Origin: UBA1723 sp045642085
GTDB lineage: Bacteria; Bacteroidota; Bacteroidia; Bacteroidales; Paludibacteraceae
DNA length: 64,000 bases
Direction: 5' to 3'
Assembly (NCBI GenBank): GCA_045642085.1
Contig: JAZUIF010000052.1
Span: forward strand, 16,173 to 80,172
The translations under genes were made by a program, and so were the position numbers. Below the pieces are notes generated by a model that searched no databases, was not told where the DNA came from, and was given only the letters and a program-made list of their open reading frames with translations. This document shows positions 16,968-26,287 of the stretch, piece by piece; the stretch's first letter is position 1, and every line of letters begins with the position of its first letter.

Positions 16968-18317
16968 ATGATGAGAACTGTACGATTCAATATGTTAAAA
17001 TTAAGCTGGCTGGCAATTTCATTGTCGGCTTTGTTTGCGTCGTGCAAGGAAGATGTGGAAGAGGATGTCGTAGCAGAAAAGAGGAATGCAAATAGCGGTG
17101 TTATCTCTTTTTCCGCATATACTGCTGGAGCTACACGTGCCAAAGATGTTACAATAGCTGATTTCTTATCAAAACAGGAGACTGGAATAGCATTCAAGGT
17201 GGCAGCTTGGAAAGCTAATTCTAGCAATTATTTCTTCAAGGATGATACCCGTAATAATATGGGTACTGCAGATGGCAAGTGTGAGAAGGAAGATGGCATT
17301 TTTGATACAAAGAATGAGACTTACTATTGGCCACAGCTAAGTGATGATTATCCAATTAGTTTCTATGCATTCAACGATGTCACAAAGGCAGGTTGGAATA
17401 AGTCAGATTCTCCTAAAGAGGTGTCATATCAGATTCAGAATACTGCTGGCAACAACTATGATTTAGTCGTGGCATATGCAAGAGCGGATGAGATGCCGGT
17501 TAATGGAGTATTGCCATTGAACTTTATCCATGCACTTTCCAAAGTGAATTTTTCATTTGTAGGCGCAGATAAGGATCAATATATATACACTGTCAACAAA
17601 GTAGAGATTATATCTGCGGGTAATAAGGGAGTGGTATCGTTTAAGAAGTCAACCGAAGTAGGATCAACTTCCAATCCGTCGGAAATGATAGCGTGGAATT
17701 ACACTAAAATAAATGATATATCATCTGCAAATCCTTTGGTAAAAAGTAGTGGAGCTGGTCAAGGATTCCTTTGCACATACTATAACAACAATACTGGCTT
17801 TGTTACTGGAGGAAAAACTGCTAAAGCTGTAAGAAATGAAAGTTGCCGATTGATTCCCCAGAAAGGTAAGATTGCCATTCGTGTATATTACAAAGTAGAA
17901 TATAAGGATTCCAAGAAGTTGAAAGGAAATTGTGGTTTCTATGAGACAGATGAATATGGAAATCATAATGTGATGCTTGATTCGGATGGTAAGGTTGTTA
18001 ATTCGGGAGGCACAAATAAGTATACATCGGGAGGTATAAAGGGATGTAAGACGTTGGTTGTCGATCTAGGAAAGGATGTTCCAGAGTGGGAACCAAGCAA
18101 GGCATACCGTTTCACTTTGACATTGCCGACAGCAAATTTCAGAGGCGATTTCAGTGGAGATGGAGTTGCTGACGACAGAGATGCGTTTGGCAATGATTTG
18201 GATGGCGACGGAGATGATGATGTGTCAGAGTTCAAGTCGGCAAATCCGATTTTATTCTCAGTAAGAGTAGATCCTTGGGAGGCAAAGGAATATAATGGTA
18301 ATATTACAATCAATTAA
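16968..18317 (+). CDS. Fimbrillin-family lipoprotein, paralogue of the major pilin
   Basis: A 449-residue lipoprotein counted from ATG 16968; an ATG at 16947 is an alternative. The signal peptide ends at LFASC (Cys26). Thr-Arg-Ala at Arg57 follows ISFSAYTAGA, and FIHALSKVNFSF repeats the signature of the gene at 15181. An Asp-rich segment near 400 (DGVADDRDAFGNDLDGDGDDD) looks like a calcium-binding loop and matches a shorter Asp-rich stretch in the paralogue. The C-terminus WEAKEYNGNITIN matches the paralogue. Tandem duplication is likely. It may be an accessory or alternative subunit. Confidence 0.82.
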   Translation: MMRTVRFNMLKLSWLAISLSALFASCKEDVEEDVVAEKRNANSGVISFSAYTAGATRAKDVTIADFLSKQETGIAFKVAAWKANSSNYFFKDDTRNNMGTADGKCEKEDGIFDTKNETYYWPQLSDDYPISFYAFNDVTKAGWNKSDSPKEVSYQIQNTAGNNYDLVVAYARADEMPVNGVLPLNFIHALSKVNFSFVGADKDQYIYTVNKVEIISAGNKGVVSFKKSTEVGSTSNPSEMIAWNYTKINDISSANPLVKSSGAGQGFLCTYYNNNTGFVTGGKTAKAVRNESCRLIPQKGKIAIRVYYKVEYKDSKKLKGNCGFYETDEYGNHNVMLDSDGKVVNSGGTNKYTSGGIKGCKTLVVDLGKDVPEWEPSKAYRFTLTLPTANFRGDFSGDGVADDRDAFGNDLDGDGDDDVSEFKSANPILFSVRVDPWEAKEYNGNITIN

Positions 18318-18358
18318 TTCAATTATTAACCGTTAATTATTAATTGTTAATTAGAAAG

Positions 18359-19720
18359 ATGGACGTACGACTACATAACATAACAATCAAATGTATGCTG
18401 GCAATGACGTTGCCGGCTTTGTTTGCGTCGTGCAAAGACGAGATAGAGGAGCCAGTACAAGCGTCGTCTTCAAAAGGAAGTGCGATTACTTTTAAGCCTT
18501 ATCAGGATGGATTCCAAAAACCAGTGACCAGAGCTCTTGTTGATAGTGTGGGAGATTTGAATAATGTCTATGTGCTTTCAATGAGACATGATCAGACTCA
18601 TATGCTAAATGGGGATTTTCATCCCGATTACTGGGAACAGGTGTTTAGAGACAACGCTTTGAATAAAGGGATCAACGTCTTGACTCTTAGTAATAACGGT
18701 CACACAAATGATGTGGGAATATGGGATTATACAGGATCCTCTCCACTTGAGGATTGGGAGGATGGCTATTTCTATAAATTTAGAGCCTACTACCCAAACA
18801 CCTTTAATACTGCAGAAGGAGAGTCGTGTGCTAATGGATTTGAATATAACACTGTAGGAGGTATTCCAACTGGATCAACGGCTTTGATGCTCAACGACTA
18901 TAGGTCTGCTTCGGATCCAAGAAATAACACGGATATGCTTGTGTCAAATGAGGAGACGAGAGCCTATTCCGACGCCCTTTGGAACGACGAGGCGGTGGAA
19001 TTGAAGATGAACCATATCTTGTCATGCGTCAACTTCAACATCAAGAAGAAAGAGGGAACAAAGCTAACAATCACTTCATTCAAGATAAAGGATTATGTTT
19101 CAAAAGCTTCTTATGATGGAAGCGATTGGAAATACGCGCAGCAGGAGTATAGTGGGGAAAATGTAGGGAATATCTTAAATGATTTCAACTTTTATAATAT
19201 GGATGGAACTCCATTGGAGGTAGGAAATGGAGATCTACATGGCAATGGAAACGGCAATAACAAGTTGAAGGATAAGGATTTTTATGTTGAGTATAAAGGT
19301 GGTTCGGGAGAAAATGTGACATTATCTACATATTCAGCTGAACTTTCTGATGTCAGCAAAAGCACTATACCAACCACTACGACGTTGCTTGAGAATTATT
19401 GCACAGGGTTGCTTATGATACCTCAGACCTTGTCTGGCAAAAGCGAGGTTATTAAAATTGAGCTTCCAGATAATAAGAATACTGTTGTGAAAGAGGCTCA
19501 GATTAATCATGATGTCCAGGCAGAAATCAAATTCTATTTTGATGAAGCGTCTACAACAGTTCTTACAGCCAGAATTGATTTGACAGCAAATGGAAAAATT
19601 CCTGCGTGGGAACCAGGTGTGAAATATACATACACTATTGGAGTTTTTGAATATCAAGTGGCAGTAAACATTGATGTGGAAGCTTGGCAGAAACATTCTT
19701 ATGAGGAGGAGTTGAAATGA
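18359..19720 (+). CDS. Fimbrillin-like lipoprotein (minor subunit)
   Basis: A 453-residue lipoprotein from ATG 18359. Lipobox LFASC (Cys25), the same leader end as its upstream neighbour. VTRA at Arg58 is the expected processing site. The region VELKMNHILSCVNFNIKKKEG near 225 corresponds to the conserved core strand of the family. The C-terminus ends VNIDVEAWQKHSYEEELK, a typical donor-strand-like end. It shares four bases (ATGA) with the following gene, so the two are translationally coupled. Confidence 0.78.
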   Translation: MDVRLHNITIKCMLAMTLPALFASCKDEIEEPVQASSSKGSAITFKPYQDGFQKPVTRALVDSVGDLNNVYVLSMRHDQTHMLNGDFHPDYWEQVFRDNALNKGINVLTLSNNGHTNDVGIWDYTGSSPLEDWEDGYFYKFRAYYPNTFNTAEGESCANGFEYNTVGGIPTGSTALMLNDYRSASDPRNNTDMLVSNEETRAYSDALWNDEAVELKMNHILSCVNFNIKKKEGTKLTITSFKIKDYVSKASYDGSDWKYAQQEYSGENVGNILNDFNFYNMDGTPLEVGNGDLHGNGNGNNKLKDKDFYVEYKGGSGENVTLSTYSAELSDVSKSTIPTTTTLLENYCTGLLMIPQTLSGKSEVIKIELPDNKNTVVKEAQINHDVQAEIKFYFDEASTTVLTARIDLTANGKIPAWEPGVKYTYTIGVFEYQVAVNIDVEAWQKHSYEEELK

Positions 19721-21567
19721 AAAAAGTTAAATATATATATACGTTTTTTATAGTATTACTATTCGGATTATTCTCATTTGCTTGCAGCGACGACGATATT
19801 GAACAGGGAAGTGAGAATGGGTCGTCAGAGTATAGTGGGGAACCAATACAAACATCATTCAAGGTTTGTGTCTCGGCTCCTGATGTTAGTGTGGATGTAG
19901 ACGGGGTTACTCGTGCAGGGGATAATGCTAATATCGACTATGCTATGCCAGAGAATGGAGGTCGATTCCAGAATATAGTTATTGTGGTTACCGATAACAG
20001 TGCAACTAATAAGGTGTATGCTATTCATTGTAATAAATGGTATACTGGAGATCCAACATCTGCTGGAGTTAAGACATATGAATATATATTTCCAGATTTG
20101 AAGGTGGCAACTACTCAAGCTAAGGTATTTGTTTTGGGAAATGTTAGCAATGATGTGTATGATGTACTCTCAGGAATTACGATTTCAACAGCAAACGTAG
20201 GAAAGCTGATACTTGCTCATGCTAATTATAAGGGTTTGAGTGATTTGATCAATACTCATAATATAAGTGTAGAAGAGAAAAACCTTTATAATATCAGCTT
20301 TAAGCCAAAGGAAGGAAATTTTAAGGTAGGAGATACAGAAGTCACTACTAATTGTACAGGTATGCCAGTAAATGCAATGGCAACAGCTGATGTGAAAAAA
20401 GGATCTACAGTTTTTAATGTTCATATGAAGCGTGTCTGCGCAAGATTGCAGGTTACATTCAGAAATTACACTGGAAAGACAGATTATGATGATACATATT
20501 ATGGTGCTGGTTCAAAAGGAAACAGAGTGTATGTAGATACTTTTGTGTTGAAAAATACTCTTACTACCAGCACAAAGTATTTTTATAATGGTACTGCTCC
20601 TTCTTCTCCAGCTACTGTTAACTTTGATATCTTAGCTGCATTAGGTGGAACTAACAATCATGAATGCAATATGATTGAAAATGGAGAAAGTAAAACTGTA
20701 TCTCTATATGTGTTTGAGTCGGTTGGTGACCAATCAAAGACAGTAACAGTGGATAAGAAAACCCAAGTGACTACAAAATATTACACTTATGATTTGAAAG
20801 TGGATAGAGGCAAGAGCTTGGGAAATAGAGCCGAATCATTGCAAGATGGTAATGTATATGTGATGTGGAATGATAATTTGGATCGTGGAGGTTCATATTG
20901 GTTGTTTGGAACTGTAAGAACAGAAAATGATTATAATTGTTGTTTGGGAGTTGATAATAAACATAAATTAATCCATGATGAAAATTTGTGGTACGGAGAG
21001 AATTTAGCTGGAGAAAAGAATGATGTAATGCCGTTTGGAAATGGACAATATGGCAATAGAATTTTTTGGAAATTTCATAGCACTAGCACATCTTCTGTTA
21101 AGGGTACTTTTGAAAGTTGTGATGTAGATCTAAGTAATGATTTATGTGTTGGGACAGAGTATTATCTTACAAATAATTTCACTTCAGTCTCTACCCAAAA
21201 TATTCGTACATTTACTATTGGAAAAAATGAGTTTGATGGGTTTACACGTAGCTATATGAATATTTCTGGTAGTTCATACTTTATGATTTCTGATAATACT
21301 TTGCAATCAAGAACATTTACTGGTAGCATATCAGGCAAGAATAAAAATTATTACCCCTGGGTCTTCTTTGCCAAATACATCATCAAGAATGGAGAGGCAT
21401 TCTCAACGGGTACTGGCTCAAGCAAGACAGATATCCAACAAATTGAGCGCAATGGCAGTTATGAACTTGATTTCTCTGTGATGCCAAACTACGAAACAAA
21501 GCAGGAGTTGCTTGTGAATTGTGTGAGAAAGCAGAGTGAGATCTCTTGGAGCGAGACGCAGAAGTAG
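19717..21567 (+). CDS. Large fimbrial-locus lipoprotein
   Basis: A 616-residue lipoprotein, lipobox SFACS (Cys23), with VTRA at Arg66. The N-terminal half (70-350) is a fimbrillin-like beta domain with HMKRVCARLQVTFRNYTG. The C-terminal half (about 380-600) is Asn/Gly/Tyr-rich and has no motif I recognise. It is larger than shaft pilins, which suits an anchor or sub-tip subunit. Its ATG overlaps the previous stop. Confidence 0.65.
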   Translation: MKKVKYIYTFFIVLLFGLFSFACSDDDIEQGSENGSSEYSGEPIQTSFKVCVSAPDVSVDVDGVTRAGDNANIDYAMPENGGRFQNIVIVVTDNSATNKVYAIHCNKWYTGDPTSAGVKTYEYIFPDLKVATTQAKVFVLGNVSNDVYDVLSGITISTANVGKLILAHANYKGLSDLINTHNISVEEKNLYNISFKPKEGNFKVGDTEVTTNCTGMPVNAMATADVKKGSTVFNVHMKRVCARLQVTFRNYTGKTDYDDTYYGAGSKGNRVYVDTFVLKNTLTTSTKYFYNGTAPSSPATVNFDILAALGGTNNHECNMIENGESKTVSLYVFESVGDQSKTVTVDKKTQVTTKYYTYDLKVDRGKSLGNRAESLQDGNVYVMWNDNLDRGGSYWLFGTVRTENDYNCCLGVDNKHKLIHDENLWYGENLAGEKNDVMPFGNGQYGNRIFWKFHSTSTSSVKGTFESCDVDLSNDLCVGTEYYLTNNFTSVSTQNIRTFTIGKNEFDGFTRSYMNISGSSYFMISDNTLQSRTFTGSISGKNKNYYPWVFFAKYIIKNGEAFSTGTGSSKTDIQQIERNGSYELDFSVMPNYETKQELLVNCVRKQSEISWSETQK

Positions 21568-21645
21568 CTTAGAGCTTAGAGTTGAGAGCTTAGAGAAAAG
21601 AGAATGACTACTATGATGAATAGGTAGGGATTACATTAAATATAT

Positions 21646-21653
21646 TATCTTTG
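21646..21653 (+). promoter_or_regulatory. -7 box for the zeta-toxin module
   Basis: TATCTTTG matches the TAnnTTTG consensus 18 bases before the small partner gene, so the module probably has its own promoter inside the fimbrial operon. Confidence 0.5.
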
Positions 21654-21670
21654 TAAAAAAATAAAGAGAT

Positions 21671-21844
21671 ATGACGAAAGGTGTTCCAACAAGACCAGAG
21701 GTGATAATTACAGGTTTGACAGTCTCTCTTCAAATGAGTAAAGCTCGAGAAATCCTTAATAGCCAAGTGATTCCTCGTAGTGAACTTTATGCTATTCGCA
21801 AAAAGGAAGGGCGTCTATCAAATTCAAAAGTTAAGGGTTACTAA
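21671..21844 (+). CDS. Small putative antitoxin (57 aa)
   Basis: A 57-residue frame from ATG 21671 (MTKGVPTRPEVIITGLTVSL, then QMSKAREILNSQVIP...). Its stop overlaps the ATG of the P-loop toxin by one base (TAATG), typical of toxin-antitoxin pairs with the antitoxin first. The middle part could form a short helix-turn-helix-like or RHH-like fold, but it is too short to assign. The role is inferred from its position. Confidence 0.5.
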   Translation: MTKGVPTRPEVIITGLTVSLQMSKAREILNSQVIPRSELYAIRKKEGRLSNSKVKGY

Positions 21845-22443
21845 TGGCAGAATTGACTATAATTGCAGGTTGTAACGGATCGGGGAAGTCAACATTTGCA
21901 CCGTCTTTTTTGAAGGAGGGTGTTTCTTCTTTTGATTACGACAAACTTTATTTGCAATTATATTCGTCTCTTTACGATTCTGAATTTAGAGAGGACATGG
22001 CAAGGAACATGACCTCTGAGATATTTGAGAAAGAGGTAAACAATGCTTTGTCAAAGAATTTAGATTTTTGTTATGAGACCAATTTTGATTCACTTCCTTT
22101 GTATTGGCCAGAAGTGTTCAAAAACAATGGATATTCATTAAACTTAATCTTTTTTTGTTTGCAAAGTCAGGAGATAGCAAGAGAAAGAATTAAGATAAGA
22201 TGTGAGTTCAAAGGACACTTCGTCGATGATGAAACGATAGATTTGAAGTGGAAAGCAGGCTATAAAAATCTAAATGCTCATTATTCGTTTTTTGATAGAA
22301 TTTTATTTGTCGATAATTCTGTAGATAATGAAGTTTATACTAATTTATTGCAAATAGAAAATGGTCGAGCATATTGTATGGGAATATTGCCAGAATATTT
22401 TTCTCGTCGTTTTCCAGATGTGATAAAATTATTAGATAAATAA
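21844..22443 (+). CDS. Zeta-toxin-like P-loop kinase
   Basis: A 199-residue protein with a Walker A motif at residues 9-17 (GCNGSGKST) directly after the first strand. FDYDK near 30 and CYETNFDS near 75 are positions where zeta toxins bind substrate. Zeta toxins phosphorylate UDP-N-acetylglucosamine and block cell-wall synthesis. Members of this shorter Bacteroidetes group are annotated mostly by similarity. It is coupled to a 57-residue partner and inserted between fimbrial genes, with its own promoter box. Toxicity is not demonstrated; a housekeeping kinase is possible. Confidence 0.7.
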   Translation: MAELTIIAGCNGSGKSTFAPSFLKEGVSSFDYDKLYLQLYSSLYDSEFREDMARNMTSEIFEKEVNNALSKNLDFCYETNFDSLPLYWPEVFKNNGYSLNLIFFCLQSQEIARERIKIRCEFKGHFVDDETIDLKWKAGYKNLNAHYSFFDRILFVDNSVDNEVYTNLLQIENGRAYCMGILPEYFSRRFPDVIKLLDK

Positions 22444-22448
22444 AGAGA

Positions 22449-24668
22449 ATGACTAAGAAGAATTTAATATACATACTGAATATTCTAATGATTCTCATCT
22501 TCGCGTCGTGCAAAGATGAGAATGCCTTTATGTATGTCGACGACGATCAGCCATGTTATACAATTTTGGTGTCGACACCCGGCTCATCTGACACTCGTGC
22601 CACATACAGTGAGTTTGGAGATAGTATAGCGGTGGAATGGGAGAAGGGAGATGTGCTTTATGTCGGCAATAATGAGTTCGTGTTCAAAGAAATGCAGGGC
22701 AACAACGGACTGTTCTACCATTATGGAAGTATAGAGAATGCAGGAAGCTGGACAGGAACGGTGAAGTTTGGACAAGACAAGAGAGTCAACAGTCAGTTTC
22801 AGAAGAAGAATAGATCTTGTAGAGAACATTTGGTCGCAGAAGTAAAGACTGCAATCGATTTGGAAAGTAACCCAACAATATCACTTTTGCCGACTGACGA
22901 TATGAGTGTACTCCATGTCCAACTAAAATCACCTGCAATGTTGCTTGGCGGATCCATGATGAAAATTAATGGACTTGAAAAAAACAGGATTTATAGTGTG
23001 ACGTTAGGAGATGATCCAATGCACGTGTTTGTCGACAAAGGAGATGTGTTGGATGTTTATGTGGCCATACAGGCAAATAAGTCGATTTCCGGAACAATCA
23101 AATTCTATTTTTACGCATACGATGAAAAAACTGGGACTGCAGAGTCTGGAGATGAGTATCATTATTATATGAAATGCAGCGATGCAATTATCACAAAGAG
23201 TAATGAGGTGATAAAAATGCCGTTGCCAAACAAACCGACTTACACTGCTATCCAACTTGGATTGCCAAGTGGAACGAAGTGGGCTACTATGAATCTTGGT
23301 GCGACAAAAGCGTCGGAGGTTGGTAATTATTATGCTTGGGGTGAAGTCGAAACAAAGAGCAATTATTCTACTAGTAATTCGATTACATTAGATAAAACGC
23401 CTTCAATGTTGAGTGAAATGTTTGATAAGCAAAGCAATTTGAATTATTCATACGATGCTGCAACCGAGAATTGGGGAGAGAGTTGGAGAATTCCGACATA
23501 TGCACAAGCAGAGGAATTATGTAATTGTACATGGAAAAAGGCTATAATGGACGGTGTTAATGGTTATAATGTGACTAATGGAAACAAGTCGATATTCATG
23601 CCTGTCACTGGATATATGAATAATGCTACGCTTACTGACGGTGATGTTGGATATTATTGGGTCTCGACTTTAATTGATTATAATGTGGATAATGCTAATA
23701 AAGTGGCATATAGCTTATATTTTGGCGATAGAGGTAGGGTAAGCAAAGGAGGACTTCGTTCTTCAGGAAGAGCAATACGTCCTGTTCTGGGTGATGCTTC
23801 TGTTGCGGATATCGGTGGAGAATTCACAGTTGGTCCAGGCAAAAAAATAAAATTCTCAAAAGGAAATCTTCAGTATCAGGCTTCTACAGGCACTTGGAGA
23901 TTTGCGGAGAATCAGTATGATGTTTGTGGATTAGACAACAATAATATATCTCCCACATACTCTGGTTGGATAGATTTGTTCGGTTGGGGCACAAGTGGTT
24001 GGAATAGTAAAGCTGTGGCATATCAGCCATATTCAACGTCGACAAACAACAATGATTATAAAGTGGGCAATGCTACTAATAAAAATTTGGTTGATGATTG
24101 TGCTAATGCAGACTGGGGAGTATATAACACAATTTCAAATGGAGGATATCCGCAAGCAATGTGGCGAGTCTTCACTAAAAATGAGGCTGATTCCCTTGTA
24201 AATAAAAGAACGAATGCTGCTAACCTTCGTACTAAAGCTATAGTAAATGGAGTGCCAGGAGTCCTTTTGTTCCCTGATAATTGGGTGACTCCTAGCGATA
24301 TTATAATCATTATGGATGTCAAGAATAACTTCAATGCAAATATCTATTCAAAAGAGGATTTTGAATATCTTGAATTTTTGGGAGCTATCTTTTTGCCTGC
24401 TGGAGGTTATAGAAAGGGTAATGTAACTGACCAGCTTGGTATAGCGGATAGTGAAACGGATATTGATTATGATACTAATTCCTATGATAATAGGAAAATA
24501 ACAGGAAGCTATTGGACAAGTTCATATAATAAAGGAACATCCGCATATTGTGTTTGCTTTAAAAATAAGAATAATGACGCTAACTTTTACAATAATGTGA
24601 TTTATGCACCAGCCAATTGTGACCGAATGGGTGGATGTTGTGTACGTCTAGTCCATGACGTTAAATAA
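22449..24668 (+). CDS. Tip-adhesin-like fimbrial lipoprotein with two C-terminal modules
   Basis: A 739-residue lipoprotein, lipobox FASC (Cys21), with DTRAT at Arg50. Residues 40-260 form a fimbrillin-like domain closely related to that of the next gene (EKGDVLYVGNNEFVFKEMQG). Two modules of the Fibrobacter-paralogous/FGE-like type follow: about 270-455 (GLPSGTKWATMNLGA, then WRIPT, YWVST and GRAIRPV) and about 465-739 (FSKGNLQYQASTGTWRFAENQYDV, then YWTSS and CVRLVHDVK). In fimbrial loci such proteins are usually tip adhesins whose C-terminal modules contact ligands. The gene starts five bases after the toxin stop. Confidence 0.7.
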   Translation: MTKKNLIYILNILMILIFASCKDENAFMYVDDDQPCYTILVSTPGSSDTRATYSEFGDSIAVEWEKGDVLYVGNNEFVFKEMQGNNGLFYHYGSIENAGSWTGTVKFGQDKRVNSQFQKKNRSCREHLVAEVKTAIDLESNPTISLLPTDDMSVLHVQLKSPAMLLGGSMMKINGLEKNRIYSVTLGDDPMHVFVDKGDVLDVYVAIQANKSISGTIKFYFYAYDEKTGTAESGDEYHYYMKCSDAIITKSNEVIKMPLPNKPTYTAIQLGLPSGTKWATMNLGATKASEVGNYYAWGEVETKSNYSTSNSITLDKTPSMLSEMFDKQSNLNYSYDAATENWGESWRIPTYAQAEELCNCTWKKAIMDGVNGYNVTNGNKSIFMPVTGYMNNATLTDGDVGYYWVSTLIDYNVDNANKVAYSLYFGDRGRVSKGGLRSSGRAIRPVLGDASVADIGGEFTVGPGKKIKFSKGNLQYQASTGTWRFAENQYDVCGLDNNNISPTYSGWIDLFGWGTSGWNSKAVAYQPYSTSTNNNDYKVGNATNKNLVDDCANADWGVYNTISNGGYPQAMWRVFTKNEADSLVNKRTNAANLRTKAIVNGVPGVLLFPDNWVTPSDIIIIMDVKNNFNANIYSKEDFEYLEFLGAIFLPAGGYRKGNVTDQLGIADSETDIDYDTNSYDNRKITGSYWTSSYNKGTSAYCVCFKNKNNDANFYNNVIYAPANCDRMGGCCVRLVHDVK

Positions 24669-24685
24669 GGGTATAATTTGGTGAT

Positions 24686-26131
24686 ATGAAAAAACTACTT
24701 TTTATACTATATACATTCATTTCAATTTTCATCTTCGCTTCGTGCAAAGATGAGAATTCTTTCATGTCTGTCGACGACGAGCCTTGCTATTCGATTCTTG
24801 TGTCTGCTCCAGACAATTCCACTCGTGCCACATACATGGAAGATGGCGAGGATATCGCTGTTGTGTGGGAGAAGGGTGATGTGATCTACGTCGGAGATTA
24901 TGAGTTTGTGTTCAAGGAGATGCAGGGAGACGACGCTCTATTTTTCCATTACGGAGATATCGCGAATGCCGCTAGCTGGACGGGAACAGTATCGTTTGGC
25001 TCTACTGTAGATTTGACGTCTCAATTCCAGAAGAAGAATAACACTTGTGGGGAGCATTTGGTGGCTAATGTCACAAACATCAATTTGAATAATAAGCCAA
25101 GAATATCGCTTCTTCCAGCAGATAATATGAGTCTGCTTCATGTTAGGGTAAAAGCTCCTGTTATGTTGCTAGGAAGCTCCATGATGAAGGTTGAAGGATT
25201 GGATAAGAGCGACGTCTATACAGTCACTTTGGGAGATGATCCCACCCATGTGTTTGCGGATAAAGATGAGCCGATGGATGTATATGTGGCGGTGCAAGCG
25301 GACAAGGTAATCAGCGGAACGCTTAAATTCAATTTTTATGTTTATGACGAAAGTTTGAAGAATGCAGAATTAGGAGATGAGTATCATTTCTATGTAAGAT
25401 GCAACAATGTGATAACTCCAGTGAATAATGAGGTGTTGAAGGTGGTATTGCCATCTAAGCCAACCCACGTCGCCCTACAGATGGGATTAAGTGTGAAGTG
25501 GTCACCTGTAAATATTGGAGCGACAGATAGGGCGGAGACAGGAACCTATTTTGCTTGGGGAGAAATTGAACCAGCACCAGGAGGAGATTATTCAGAAGGA
25601 AACTGTAAAGCTTATAATAAGAAATGGGATGCACTTTATAAAAATGGATATGTAGATAAAGGTAATGCGGATGGCATTTTGGTCCCAAAATATGATGCGG
25701 CGACGCAGAATTGGGGAGACGACTGGAAAATGCCTACAAGGGCTGAATTTCAGGAACTGATGGACAATTGTTCGTATGAAATGGTTAAACCAGGAGATTA
25801 CTACGGATATGAGTTTACAAGTAAGATAAATAACAAAAAGATTTTCTTTGCTAACGGAGGTCAATGGGAAGGAAAAGTTGACAAAACCACTGTTGAGGCA
25901 TGGAAAGACTATAGTGGAAAACATGTGACTGATTACTGTAGAGGGCAATATTGGGTTTCTAATGTGGCAATTCAAGATGATGCTGTAAGAGGATGTGCTT
26001 TTACTTCAGTGGTAAGCAATAGCGATGGACATATTCCAAACAAACCCAAAGGTTTTTGGGATGAGCCAAATTTTCAAGACCAGAATCGTTCCTATGGTAG
26101 ATTAGTTCGCCCAGTAAGGAAATCGAATTAA
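24686..26131 (+). CDS. Tip-adhesin-like fimbrial lipoprotein with one C-terminal module
   Basis: A 481-residue lipoprotein, lipobox FASC (Cys20), with STRAT at Arg47. Residues 1-260 are a clear paralogue of the previous protein. Only one C-terminal module follows (about 265-480: GLSVKWSPVNIGATDRAETGTYFAWGE, then WKMPT, YWVSN and GRLVRPVRK). It closes the fimbrial locus, with a terminator 20 bases downstream. The shared N-terminus with a different C-terminus suggests alternative tips that use the same attachment domain. Confidence 0.7.
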   Translation: MKKLLFILYTFISIFIFASCKDENSFMSVDDEPCYSILVSAPDNSTRATYMEDGEDIAVVWEKGDVIYVGDYEFVFKEMQGDDALFFHYGDIANAASWTGTVSFGSTVDLTSQFQKKNNTCGEHLVANVTNINLNNKPRISLLPADNMSLLHVRVKAPVMLLGSSMMKVEGLDKSDVYTVTLGDDPTHVFADKDEPMDVYVAVQADKVISGTLKFNFYVYDESLKNAELGDEYHFYVRCNNVITPVNNEVLKVVLPSKPTHVALQMGLSVKWSPVNIGATDRAETGTYFAWGEIEPAPGGDYSEGNCKAYNKKWDALYKNGYVDKGNADGILVPKYDAATQNWGDDWKMPTRAEFQELMDNCSYEMVKPGDYYGYEFTSKINNKKIFFANGGQWEGKVDKTTVEAWKDYSGKHVTDYCRGQYWVSNVAIQDDAVRGCAFTSVVSNSDGHIPNKPKGFWDEPNFQDQNRSYGRLVRPVRKSN

Positions 26132-26150
26132 AAAAATGAAGATGAATATA

Positions 26151-26178
26151 AAAGGCGGCCGTAAGGTTGCCTTTTTTA
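26151..26178 (+). terminator. Terminator of the fimbrial locus
   Basis: AAAGGCGGCC pairs with GGTTGCCTTT (two G-U pairs) around a GTAA loop and is followed by T residues. Confidence 0.75.
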
Positions 26179-26214
26179 ATGAGAAATGCGAAATTAGAAA
26201 TGCGAAATGGGGAA

Positions 26215-26244
26215 TTGAAAATTGCAGAAAAATAGCTATATTTG
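26215..26244 (+). promoter_or_regulatory. Promoter of the Y1 transposase gene
   Basis: TTG at 26215-26217, a 19-base spacer and TATATTTG at 26237-26244 match the Bacteroidetes consensus. Confidence 0.5.
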
Positions 26245-26287
26245 CAGAGTGATTGTAACAGCAGTTTCAAATTTAATTAGGAATTAG

